14,073 nucleotides of DNA from Acidobacteriota bacterium (GCA_026394095.1 JAPKYY010000204.1:1-14073); one strand, 5' to 3'; positions 6,931 to 13,940 are shown, counted from the first letter of the stretch. Notes: generated by a model from the sequence alone, not told the origin. Numbers and translations are program-made.

Positions 6931-9241
6931 GCCGCTTTTTGTATTCGTCGGCTAGTCTCCGGATTACAACGCTCGCGTCCCACTCCTGTTTGACGTATTG
7001 ATAGGCCCGTTCGCCCATCGCTGCAGCATCGTCTCTATTTTTGAGCAGGTCTTCAATTGCAGAAGCGAAAGCTTCCGGGCTGTCGGCCAGCCGGCAGTAA
7101 CGGCCATCTTCTTCAGCCAGGCCTTCAGCCCCGATCCGGGTGGATACCACTGGGATTCCGAAAGCGAATGCTTCGAGCAGTTTCACTCGCACGCCGCTGC
7201 CGGCCTGAATCGGACACAGGAAGACGCTTGAGGATTGCATATCCGCTTCGATACTTTCCTTGAAGCCGGCTAGTTCCAGAATCCCATCAGAGTTAGCAAA
7301 GGCATAAGCCGGGGGCGGATCTACACCGATTGCCAAGATTCGAAAGTCTACCCCGCGCGTTTTGAGAATTGGCACTACCTCATTGAAAAACCATTGCAGC
7401 GCCTCGAGATTCGGCAGGTGCCGAAAGCCCCCAACAAAAAGCAAAGTGTTGCCGGGGCGAGCTTTCAGATTCGCTGGAAACGCATCTACCCTGATGCAGG
7501 CCCTCAAGCCCGACATGACTTTTTTTCTGAGTTTCGGCTCCATGCTCAACAGATAGTCGCCGTTGGCCCTGGTGCATACCTCGATCAGGTCGAACCTTGG
7601 CAGCATCTTCATTTCCCAATGCATCGCCTTCAGATACTCGATGCCTGCCGGGATTCTCCAAAGCAGGCTCTGATTCGTTCTGAGCTGTCGCTGGATCGAT
7701 TGAAAGTAGATGTCGTGCTCGAAGATCGTCGAAAGTACGTTTTTGAATTCACAACCGTATTGACCGAGATTGGTGTATTCAATCTGCACCACGTCGATCT
7801 TCTGGTTCAGTATCGTTCGATGCAGAATCCAGTCGAGGTCCCCGTTGGCGAATTCCATCACGGAGCTGGGAAGGAGGCTGAACAGGGCCTGTGGCTGCCC
7901 GGTCATTCGCACCATAAACTGCATGCTGGCCGTGTAGGGTGCCAGATCCTGATGTGCCTCGCGCTCCCACTCCTCATCAAGCAGCGCAACCAGATGGACA
8001 TCTGCATGGCGACTTAGTTCTCTTACTGCCAACTGCATGAAAACTGCCCCGCCGTGGCTGGCTGGACAAAGCCCATAAGGCGATAGAAACAAAACGCGAG
8101 GTCTATTTGTGTTGAGATCTTTCGAGAGGTAGTGATCGCGATAGTAGCCACCCAGTGGCCGTTGGAAGGCTGTACGGTCGTCAATCGCAGCATGGCTTCG
8201 GGCACGCCATCTGGCACTGCAAATTTCAGGTAGCTGAAAGGCAGCCCGGATCAAGCCGGGAAAGGTGGCCCGGCCTGGGGCATCGCCGGTGAAGAGACTC
8301 AAAAGTGCAGCGATGTGGCTGGCCACAAACTGTTCCACCAGCATCTTGGGGGAGTGGATGTTTTTCCAGGCGAAGAGGACAAAGTTCTTGCGGACAATGG
8401 AGTGGATGTAATGCTGCGAGAACTTCTTGCCAATCGTGCCGCGATGCTCGTGCCACACGTGGCTCTGCGGTTGATAGAGTACGCGCCAGCCGCGCTTCCA
8501 TGCCCCATAGCCCATATCCGTGTCTTCCAGGTAGAAGGGCCGCAGTACCTCATCGAAGCCGCCAAGCTCAAGGAACTTGCGGCGGTCAAAGGCGCAAGAG
8601 CCGCCCCCGCCATAAAAGCACGGGTAGAGATCTTTCACTTCTTCATCGATGCGGTGTCTGAGCTCAAGCACTCCGCGCCGCCACGCAGCCTGAGTTAAGC
8701 CTGTTTCTTCGCGTACCTTGTTTGGATCGGAGAAAAAGATCTGGCACGAGACGGCGAACACATCGGCGTCGTTAAAGCCCTTCAGCAAGGGAGCCAGAAA
8801 ATCAGGTGCGACACGCATGTCGCTGTTGAGAAGCACGACGATATCGTTCTTGGCTTCTCGAAAGCCTCGATTGGAGCCGCCGCCGAAGCCCAGGTTTTTC
8901 TCAAGCGCCACAACCTTTACGCTCGGAAATCGTTCGCGCATGAATTGTGCGCCACCGTCTGAGCTACCGTTGTCGACAACAATCACTTCGTTGTCCGGGT
9001 GGCCACTCATCGCTTCGATCACACTGGGCAGGTACTTCTCGAGTAGATCCTTTCCATTCCAGTTGGGGATCACGACACTTGCCGATTGATTGCGGGCGCG
9101 CTCATTTGGAGGCAGTTGCCTGTTGCCCAGCAGCAGCCATAGTAGGTCGGTAAGCCAAAGGCAGGCGAGTTCGATTAGCGCCAGGAAGGGACTCACAATC
9201 AGCATCGGTCCCTGGCGCAGTAGCCGTTTCAGAAGGATCAT
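6911..9241 (-). CDS. Membrane-anchored GT2-GT4 fusion glycosyltransferase
   Basis: A 776-aa protein joining two glycosyltransferases. Residues about 12-39 form a hydrophobic segment (SPFLALIELACLWLTDLLWL), probably a membrane anchor or re-entrant helix. Residues about 54-330 are a GT-A/GT2 domain: SVVIPNWNGKDL, VIVVDNGSSDGG (87-98), EKNLGFGGGSNRGF, LLNSD (137-141) and YLEDTDMGYGAWKRG. After a linker, residues about 380-770 are a GT-B/GT4 domain: RVLFLSPYGLCPASHGG at the start, LLFVGGFRHLPNLEAL (600-615) and GSGVRVKLLEAFAFGIPVVS (681-700), the nucleotide-sugar region with its catalytic glutamate. The fusion could add two successive sugars, as in bifunctional O-antigen polymerising enzymes. The ATG overlaps the methyltransferase stop as ATGA. 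Its end overlaps an opposing gene. Specificities unknown. Confidence 0.9.
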   Translation of the reverse strand: MILLKRLLRQGPMLIVSPFLALIELACLWLTDLLWLLLGNRQLPPNERARNQSASVVIPNWNGKDLLEKYLPSVIEAMSGHPDNEVIVVDNGSSDGGAQFMRERFPSVKVVALEKNLGFGGGSNRGFREAKNDIVVLLNSDMRVAPDFLAPLLKGFNDADVFAVSCQIFFSDPNKVREETGLTQAAWRRGVLELRHRIDEEVKDLYPCFYGGGGSCAFDRRKFLELGGFDEVLRPFYLEDTDMGYGAWKRGWRVLYQPQSHVWHEHRGTIGKKFSQHYIHSIVRKNFVLFAWKNIHSPKMLVEQFVASHIAALLSLFTGDAPGRATFPGLIRAAFQLPEICSARWRARSHAAIDDRTAFQRPLGGYYRDHYLSKDLNTNRPRVLFLSPYGLCPASHGGAVFMQLAVRELSRHADVHLVALLDEEWEREAHQDLAPYTASMQFMVRMTGQPQALFSLLPSSVMEFANGDLDWILHRTILNQKIDVVQIEYTNLGQYGCEFKNVLSTIFEHDIYFQSIQRQLRTNQSLLWRIPAGIEYLKAMHWEMKMLPRFDLIEVCTRANGDYLLSMEPKLRKKVMSGLRACIRVDAFPANLKARPGNTLLFVGGFRHLPNLEALQWFFNEVVPILKTRGVDFRILAIGVDPPPAYAFANSDGILELAGFKESIEADMQSSSVFLCPIQAGSGVRVKLLEAFAFGIPVVSTRIGAEGLAEEDGRYCRLADSPEAFASAIEDLLKNRDDAAAMGERAYQYVKQEWDASVVIRRLADEYKKRLTSSSH

Positions 9242-10524
9242 GAAATCTTGGGTCCGAGTCCGAATGCCTTCCCCATTCGGATCCAGCGCGAGGCCTCTAC
9301 TGCCGCTACTTTGCCCTCTGCTTCTTCACGCTGCTTCTGTTCGCTTTGGGCCCAAAGCGTACGCTCAATTACCAGTGCTTCCGCTTCGTCGAGCTTCTTC
9401 TGATATTCGGCAAGCTGCTCGCCAGCTTTTTTCAAATCCCCATCGAGCTTCACCGAATGAGCTGCAATTTCCGAGATCTGGGAATCCAGTTTTGCTTGAT
9501 TTGCTTGTGCACATTCCGCCTGCTTCAGCGCCTCGGCTTCGACTTCCTGCAGGCGCTTCTCGTAGGCCGCCACCACCTGTGCTGACTCTTCATGTTGGGC
9601 CGCCAATTCGCCCTCCATACGCGCAATGGCCTGCTGGGCTTTCTCGACGCGCTGGTTTTGCTCGAGGGCCCATTGGTTTTTGGCTTCCATCTCAAGCTTG
9701 AGTAAACGAAACTGATCCACCAAAGTTTTGTGTTCAGCCCTTGATGCTTCCAGCCACTCGTTCTTTGTGGTCAGCTCGCCTTCGAGCCTTTGTATGTGAT
9801 GCTCGCGCTCGCGCAGAACATTCGCAGCAGTCGGTACATAAACAAACGAGGGTGCGCCTGTCATTGGCTTGGCTGCACAAACGGCTAGAAAGAAATGGGC
9901 CTCGTCCGGATCGGGCTTGCCTGACTCCAGTCTCAACTCTGTACCTACTGCGCCGTCCAGCGGCAAGAACACCAGGCCACTGGCGTGGTTCTGCACAAAG
10001 AAGGTTTGGTGCTCGAAGAATTCACCGAGCACTTCCCGAAACTCTTCATACGAAAACTCATGTTCATGAAAGGGGTTTGGCCCGTTGAGTTTGCGGCTCT
10101 CGGCATAGAACTTGATGTTGGGTGTCGAGATTACCAATTGGCCGCCGGGAGCCAATACCCGTCGGGCTTCGGCCAGTAGTGTTCGGTATTCCGTCAGGTG
10201 CTCTATCACCTCAAAGCACACACCCAATTGAAAGCTGCCATCGGTAAAGGGTAACTGCTCGAGACTGGCTACTTGAAACTGTAAATTTGCCGCTGTGTAT
10301 TCTACTTTGGCTTCGGCAATTGCTTCTTCAGAAACGTCGACACCAACCACACTCTCGGCCTTCTTTGCCAGCTCGGCCGACCCGTACCCGCTGCCACAGC
10401 CCAGATCGATCACCTTCTTGAAGCGACAGAGCCGCGAGGCAAACAGATATCGCGACAGATGTTCGTTCCATAGATCGACATCCACTTTTCCCGGGATCAC
10501 TCTCTCGCCGCTAAATTCAGCCAT
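9238..10524 (-). CDS. Class I SAM methyltransferase with long C-terminal coiled coil
   Basis: A 428-aa protein. Residues about 1-220 are a Rossmann methyltransferase: VIDLGCGSGYGSAEL (38-52, SAM motif I), VVGVDVSEEAI (59-69), LPFTDGSFQLGVCFEVIEHL (91-110) and LAPGGQLVISTPN. Residues about 234-412 are almost entirely charged, Leu/Ala-rich heptads predicted as coiled coil, with 28-residue internal repeats. The protein ends in a short basic-hydrophobic tail, SRWIRMGKAFGLGPKIS. It starts at ATG 10524 with GAAGG upstream, and overlaps the Wzt-like ATPase gene by 8 bp and the next GT by 4 bp. Known parallel: E. coli O9a WbdD combines a capping methyltransferase-kinase with a coiled-coil ruler beside Wzt. 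No kinase domain is present here, so the parallel covers only the methyl-capping and ruler parts and is an inference. Confidence 0.9.
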   Translation of the reverse strand: MAEFSGERVIPGKVDVDLWNEHLSRYLFASRLCRFKKVIDLGCGSGYGSAELAKKAESVVGVDVSEEAIAEAKVEYTAANLQFQVASLEQLPFTDGSFQLGVCFEVIEHLTEYRTLLAEARRVLAPGGQLVISTPNIKFYAESRKLNGPNPFHEHEFSYEEFREVLGEFFEHQTFFVQNHASGLVFLPLDGAVGTELRLESGKPDPDEAHFFLAVCAAKPMTGAPSFVYVPTAANVLREREHHIQRLEGELTTKNEWLEASRAEHKTLVDQFRLLKLEMEAKNQWALEQNQRVEKAQQAIARMEGELAAQHEESAQVVAAYEKRLQEVEAEALKQAECAQANQAKLDSQISEIAAHSVKLDGDLKKAGEQLAEYQKKLDEAEALVIERTLWAQSEQKQREEAEGKVAAVEASRWIRMGKAFGLGPKIS

Positions 10525-11863
10525 GTTTCACCTTCGCGTTAACTTCCACCCTGCACGGCAGATGCAGATACCCGTAAACCTGCCCTTCGCCATGACCCAT
10601 CTGCAGCACCAGTGCATTGTCGATCCAGTCGCAGTGCTTGTAATTCACCAGGCCTCCATCGGCAATTGCCGGTGAAAACGAAAAATGCGATGGATAGAGC
10701 TCCGGGATCTCGAGATGAAAATCTACGGTCACTGTATCGCCTGGTCCCATAGGCGGCAGGTCGTGCCCTTCACGGATTGTATTGGATCCTGCAAAGTCGA
10801 TACCCATATGGTTGCGCATCATGAAACCAATATTGGGTAATGCAATCCATTCCTTGGCTCGCGCGCTGATCCGCACTACAAATTTTGAATTTGGCTCCAG
10901 CATCCCGGCCACCTGTCCATGTTCGTCGAGAACAGTGATTCCGAGAATTTCAGCCCGCCCGTCACCATGACGATGATCGACATTCGGGATGCTTGTTACG
11001 AGTTCCGGAGCCTGCCCTGCACTCTGAGCTTCCTCGAGTCTGATCTCGGCCTGATGTTCCACAAAATTCGAATCCTTGGCCGTCATCTCGGCCAGATACT
11101 TCGCAACCACGATGTCGGTGGCCCCGATCTCCCGTACCCGTCCATGATCGAGCCACATGACCCGGTCTCCAATTGCCTTCACATCGCCCGTGGAGTGGCT
11201 GACAAAAAGGATCGTTACTCCCTTTTGCCTCAGCTCATGCACTTTGCGCAGACAACGCTGTCTGAAGTAGACGTCACCAACAGCCAGCGCTTCGTCTACC
11301 AGCAGAATCTCCGGGTCCACATGGATGGCAACAGAAAAAGCCAGGCGCACCGCCATGCCACTCGAATAGGTTTTTACCGGCTGATCGAGAAAGTCTCCGA
11401 TCTCGGCAAATTCTTCGATGCTCTGAAATCGCTTGTCTGTTTCGGTTCGCGACAAACCCAGGATCGCCGCATTCAGATAAACGTTATCGCGACCGCTGAA
11501 TTCCGGATTGAAGCCAGAGCCGAGTTCCAGCAGCGCAGCAACACGCCCCTTCACTTTTGCCACACCCCCGGTAGGCTGCAGGATCCCGGCGATAATTTGC
11601 AGCATCGTACTCTTGCCAGAGCCGTTTTCTCCAATGATGCAGAAGGTCTCACCTGCTGCAATCGAGAAGCTCACGCTGTCTAGCGCCTTGAAATCACGAT
11701 GTTTTTTTACCCGGTTTAGTGTGATCAGTTCTTTGAGACGGTCTGACGGAGCATCGTAAATTGCATAGGTCTTCGATACGTTTTCAAACGAAATGACAGG
11801 TTCTGTGACTGGTACGCTCACTATTTTTCTGCCTAAGCTTTTCCCTTCCTGTTTGACAAGCAT
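10517..11863 (-). CDS. wzt: Wzt-like polysaccharide ABC exporter ATPase with C-terminal glycan-binding domain
   Basis: The 448-aa ATP-binding subunit of an O-antigen/capsule-type ABC exporter, acting at the inner membrane. Residues about 20-258 are the ATPase: Walker A GENGSGKST (78-86), ELGSGFNPEFSGRDNVYLN typical of the KpsT/Wzt/TagH branch, signature YSSGM (166-170), Walker B ILLVDE (186-191) and H-loop VSHS (H223). Residues about 295-445 match the Wzt C-terminal beta-sandwich that recognises the glycan end in E. coli O9a: GRAEILGITVLDEHG, GFMMRNHMGIDFAG and SFSPAIADGG. ATG 11863 has AGAGG nine bases upstream. It is the first gene of the operon and lies 48 bp from a tRNA gene on the other strand. 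The partner permease (Wzm), commonly the gene just before wzt, is missing from the window. Confidence 0.93.
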   Translation of the reverse strand: MLVKQEGKSLGRKIVSVPVTEPVISFENVSKTYAIYDAPSDRLKELITLNRVKKHRDFKALDSVSFSIAAGETFCIIGENGSGKSTMLQIIAGILQPTGGVAKVKGRVAALLELGSGFNPEFSGRDNVYLNAAILGLSRTETDKRFQSIEEFAEIGDFLDQPVKTYSSGMAVRLAFSVAIHVDPEILLVDEALAVGDVYFRQRCLRKVHELRQKGVTILFVSHSTGDVKAIGDRVMWLDHGRVREIGATDIVVAKYLAEMTAKDSNFVEHQAEIRLEEAQSAGQAPELVTSIPNVDHRHGDGRAEILGITVLDEHGQVAGMLEPNSKFVVRISARAKEWIALPNIGFMMRNHMGIDFAGSNTIREGHDLPPMGPGDTVTVDFHLEIPELYPSHFSFSPAIADGGLVNYKHCDWIDNALVLQMGHGEGQVYGYLHLPCRVEVNAKVKHG

Positions 11864-11882
11864 GCCGCTTCGCCTCTAGCCT
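11853..11882 (+). promoter_or_regulatory. Candidate sigma70-type promoter for the tRNA gene
   Basis: A perfect -35 hexamer TTGACA (11853-11858) is followed after 18 bases by TAGCCT (11877-11882), a weak -10. The tRNA begins 29 bases further on, a usual distance for a tRNA leader. The -35 overlaps the first codons of wzt on the opposite strand, so initiation at the two genes may interfere. The -10 is poor, so this is a tentative call. Confidence 0.38.
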
Positions 11883-11887
11883 GAAAG

Positions 11888-11908
11888 AGTGGCATGTCGT
11901 TCGCCACT
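11888..11908. other. Inverted repeat between wzt and the tRNA
   Basis: AGTGGC (11888-11893) and GCCACT (11903-11908) form a perfect 6-bp stem with a 9-base loop. It can fold in the leader of the tRNA transcript and equally in the wzt leader on the other strand. No T tract long enough for a terminator follows on either side. It may be a processing or leader hairpin, or chance. Confidence 0.35.
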
Positions 11909-11911
11909 TTC

Positions 11912-11986
11912 GCCGGCGTAGCTCAGAGGTAGAGCGAGGGTCTCATAATCCCTAGGTCGGAGGTTCGAGTCCTCCCGCCGGCACCA
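11912..11986 (+). tRNA. tRNA with CAU anticodon (probably elongator tRNA-Met)
   Basis: A full cloverleaf is visible. The acceptor stem is GCCGGCG (11912-11918) with CGCCGGC (11976-11982), followed by discriminator A and an encoded CCA (11984-11986). The D stem is GCTC/GAGC. The anticodon arm is AGGGT/TCCCT around CTCATAA, with anticodon CAT at 11944-11946. The variable loop has five bases. The T arm is GGAGG/CCTCC with loop TTCGAGT. The base pair closing the anticodon loop would be T-T (11941/11949), a mismatch; everything else pairs. A CAU tRNA can be elongator Met or, if its C34 is lysidinylated, Ile2. Initiator Met is unlikely because the first acceptor pair is a normal G-C and the three G-C pairs below the anticodon loop are absent. 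The 3' end of parB runs antisense through this gene. Confidence 0.95.
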
Positions 11987-12684
11987 CCCACCTTCCTTCT
12001 TAATTCTCCCCCACCATGGCTTACGATTTTCTCTGCAACACTTCGTTGCAGCTCTTCTGTTGGCAGTGCGAGGATTGTTCTTGCATGGCCCATCGAGAGT
12101 CGTCCGTCGCCCAACATTCCCTGGAGATCTTCCGGTAAACGTAAGAGCCGTAAGAAGTTAGTGATCGTAGTGCGGTCTTTGCCTGTTCTGCGGCCGATCT
12201 CTTCATGGGTGAGATTCAGCTCGCGGCTTAACCGGTCAAAGGCCACTGCGGTTTCAATTGCGTTCAGATCATCGCGCTGGATATTCTCGATTAGTGCCAG
12301 TGTCAGGACGTTTTCGTCAGCCACATCCTGGATCACCACCGGCACAGTTGCCAGGCCAGCGATCTTGGCGGCGCGCCATCGGCGCTCGCCAGCAACGATC
12401 TCAAACACCTCACCCTGTCGTCTCACCAGCAGAGGCTGGATGATCCCATTGGCTTTGATGCTTTCGGCCAACTCGTGCAAGCGGTCCTGTTGAAAGACCG
12501 TACGTGGCTGGCGAGGATTGGCGAGGATTGCCTCGATCGCCATTTGTGTTAAACCTGCACCCGTCTCTGAAGCTGCTGCTGGCACCGGGGCTACAGGCGC
12601 TGAGGATCCGCCACTTGGCCGATTCGGCAACAAGGCCGAAAGACCCTTACCCAATACTCGTCGTGGATCTTGCTGCTTGCTCAT
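11923..12684 (-). CDS. parB: Chromosome-partitioning protein ParB, C-terminally truncated by a tRNA junction
   Basis: The open frame encodes 253 aa. ParB/Spo0J binds parS, loads CTP and slides along DNA to organise origins. N-terminal LGKGLSALLP (11-20) is the ParA-contact motif. ILANPRQPR (53-61), GERRWRAAKIAGL (99-111) and LIENIQRDDLNAIETA (131-146) belong to the CTPase domain. HEEIGRRTGKDRTTITNFLRLL (160-181) is the parS-binding helix-turn-helix. Similarity ends near AEKIVSHG (217-224). A normal protein would continue into GLSVRQ-like sequence and a roughly 50-aa dimerisation domain. Instead about ten unrelated residues follow, and then the antisense translation of the tRNA (RTRTSDLGIMRPS). 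The start ATG has AAGGAG ten bases upstream and overlaps parA by 38 bp. It is either a degraded gene or a domain-loss variant, so it is not clear that it works. Confidence 0.9.
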   Translation of the reverse strand: MSKQQDPRRVLGKGLSALLPNRPSGGSSAPVAPVPAAASETGAGLTQMAIEAILANPRQPRTVFQQDRLHELAESIKANGIIQPLLVRRQGEVFEIVAGERRWRAAKIAGLATVPVVIQDVADENVLTLALIENIQRDDLNAIETAVAFDRLSRELNLTHEEIGRRTGKDRTTITNFLRLLRLPEDLQGMLGDGRLSMGHARTILALPTEELQRSVAEKIVSHGGGELRRKVGGAGGRTRTSDLGIMRPSLYL

Positions 12685-13438
12685 TGGCGATGATCTCCTT
12701 TGCTAACTTGATATAGCTTTCTGCGCCCTTGCTGCGTACGTCATACGAGATCACGGGCTTGCCAAAGCTGGGAGCTTCAGCGAGGCGAATGCTGCGGGGA
12801 ATAACCGTTTCAAAAACCTGTTTGCCGAAGAACTCGCGCAGATCGTTGGCTACCTGGCGAGTCAGGTTGGTTCGGTCATCGTACATGGTGAGCAAAACAC
12901 CTTCGATCGGCAACTCATGCTGGAAGGCTTCGCGAATCCTCTGCACGGTGTCGATCAACTGCGAAACACCTTCGAGGGCGAAGAATTCGCACTGGATCGG
13001 CACAATGATCGAATCTGCCGCTACCAGGCCATTGAGGTTTAGCAAGTCCAGCGCCGGTGGGCAATCTATCAGAATGTAATCGTATTGGCTTCGCACTGCA
13101 TGCAGCGCATCGCGCAAACGGAATTCTCTTTCTGGAACATCCACTAAATCTATGTTTGCAGCCACAAGATTTTTGTCGGCGGGAATCAAAAAGAGCCCGT
13201 CGAAGTCGGTTGCGACAGTTGCTTCTGCTGCTGTACAGCTTCCGGTTAGAACGTCATAACAGGAATGTGCCAAGGCATCTTTTGAAACCCCTACCCCACT
13301 GGTAGAGTTGCCTTGGGGGTCGCCGTCAACTAATAGTACCTTGAGCTCACCCAGGGCCATGGAGGCCGCCAGATTGATCGCGGTTGTTGTTTTCCCGACG
13401 CCACCCTTTTGATTGGTGATCGCGATGATTTTTCCCAC
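12647..13438 (-). CDS. parA: Chromosome-partitioning ATPase ParA (Soj)
   Basis: A 263-aa MinD/ParA-type ATPase that binds DNA non-specifically in its ATP dimer form and moves ParB-parS complexes. The deviant Walker A motif KGGVGKTT lies at residues 11-18. LLVDGDPQGN (35-44) is motif A', and DYILIDCPPAL is the Walker B region. VPIQCEFFALEGVSQL is typical of chromosomal Soj proteins. The short N terminus without a helix-turn-helix domain places it with chromosomal rather than P1-type plasmid ParA. The start is GTG at 13438, the only codon that keeps the P-loop in place. No Shine-Dalgarno sequence is near; a -10-like element sits six bases upstream, so the mRNA may be leaderless. It overlaps parB by 38 bp. 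Full length and apparently intact. Confidence 0.96.
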   Translation of the reverse strand: MGKIIAITNQKGGVGKTTTAINLAASMALGELKVLLVDGDPQGNSTSGVGVSKDALAHSCYDVLTGSCTAAEATVATDFDGLFLIPADKNLVAANIDLVDVPEREFRLRDALHAVRSQYDYILIDCPPALDLLNLNGLVAADSIIVPIQCEFFALEGVSQLIDTVQRIREAFQHELPIEGVLLTMYDDRTNLTRQVANDLREFFGKQVFETVIPRSIRLAEAPSFGKPVISYDVRSKGAESYIKLAKEIIANEQAARSTTSIG

Positions 13439-13444
13439 GCGCTT

Positions 13445-13453
13445 ATATTAGCA
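13445..13453 (-). promoter_or_regulatory. Candidate extended -10 promoter for parAB
   Basis: On the minus strand TGCTAATAT (13453 down to 13445) fits an extended -10 (TGnTAATAT). Transcription from it would begin about seven bases later, at or next to the GTG of parA, giving a leaderless message. No good -35 is seen; a parS-like palindrome covers roughly that position and just upstream, which would allow ParB to regulate its own operon. Confidence 0.42.
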
Positions 13454-13470
13454 CCCTCGCCAAGCCCTGA

Positions 13471-13486
13471 TGTGCCACGTGGAACA
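13471..13486. promoter_or_regulatory. parS-like site 1 (ParB-binding palindrome)
   Basis: TGTGCCACGTGGAACA differs from the bacterial parS consensus TGTTCCACGTGGAACA at one base (T to G at position 4). It is centred about 40 bases upstream of the parA start codon, in the presumed promoter region. Confidence 0.85.
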
Positions 13487-13825
13487 TTGAAATGGATTCG
13501 GTTTCTTTCTTGAAACAGGCAACGCCACAACCTTTCACTGGGGGGCAGCAATCTACGAATTCTGAGCCTTAGAACCTGAATTACCAAAGCAGAGGAAGTG
13601 AGGCATGAAATTCGACCTCCATGGCAACAATCCTGCCTAGGAGCCCGATTCTGCCGATCTTTCCTCGCGAATCACGATCAGTACCTTCTTGGGTGGCTCC
13701 ATAGCTAAAGGATCAACCGATAATCTGGAAAATCTGTTGGGAGCATATTCGGTGGAAGGGGTCGGGTATCTATTTGCAGATCCGCATGGATTCCACCAAT
13801 CGGCTCGCGATCTTGGCGCAAGCTG

Positions 13826-13841
13826 CGTTCCACGTGAAACA
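13826..13841. promoter_or_regulatory. parS-like site 2
   Basis: CGTTCCACGTGAAACA matches the parS consensus core GTTYCACGTGRAAC exactly; only the outermost 5' base departs from TGTT. It lies in the gene-free stretch between parA and mnmG. Confidence 0.88.
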
Positions 13842-13875
13842 TTCGCCATTGGTGTTCTGTTCTGTCGGCAAGATC

Positions 13876-13900
13876 AAAAGAAAAGGCCCCGAAGGGCCTT
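13876..13900 (-). terminator. Intrinsic terminator of mnmG
   Basis: Read on the minus strand, AAGGCCC, a TTCG loop and GGGCCTT form a 7-bp stem closed by a stable tetraloop, followed by TTCTTTT. It lies about 60 bases after the mnmG stop, so mnmG appears transcriptionally separate from parAB. Confidence 0.85.
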
Positions 13901-13940
13901 GAACTGAGATTGGCGTAAGGAAATCAGCTTTCAATCGAAA

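Noticed and set aside
10919..11683. 254-codon open frame on the plus strand
   Set aside because: It is antisense to the Walker and signature motifs of the Wzt-like ATPase, with no signal of its own.
12033..12051. Inverted repeat CTGCAAC / GTTGCAG after the tRNA, a possible terminator
   Set aside because: It is within conserved parB coding sequence and has no T tract on the tRNA strand.
12511..12530. Perfect tandem repeat of GCGAGGATTG
   Set aside because: It lies in parB and encodes part of the conserved ILANPRQPR motif; both copies are needed by the protein, so it is a coding coincidence.
11987..12700. Integrase or transposase expected next to a tRNA junction
   Set aside because: Only parB is encoded here; no recombinase gene, terminal inverted repeat or second tRNA fragment was found in the window.
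13637..13849. 70-codon minus-strand frame that might be a remnant of rsmG
   Set aside because: No SAM-binding or RsmG motif is visible, and its start region contains a parS site; I treat it as non-coding.
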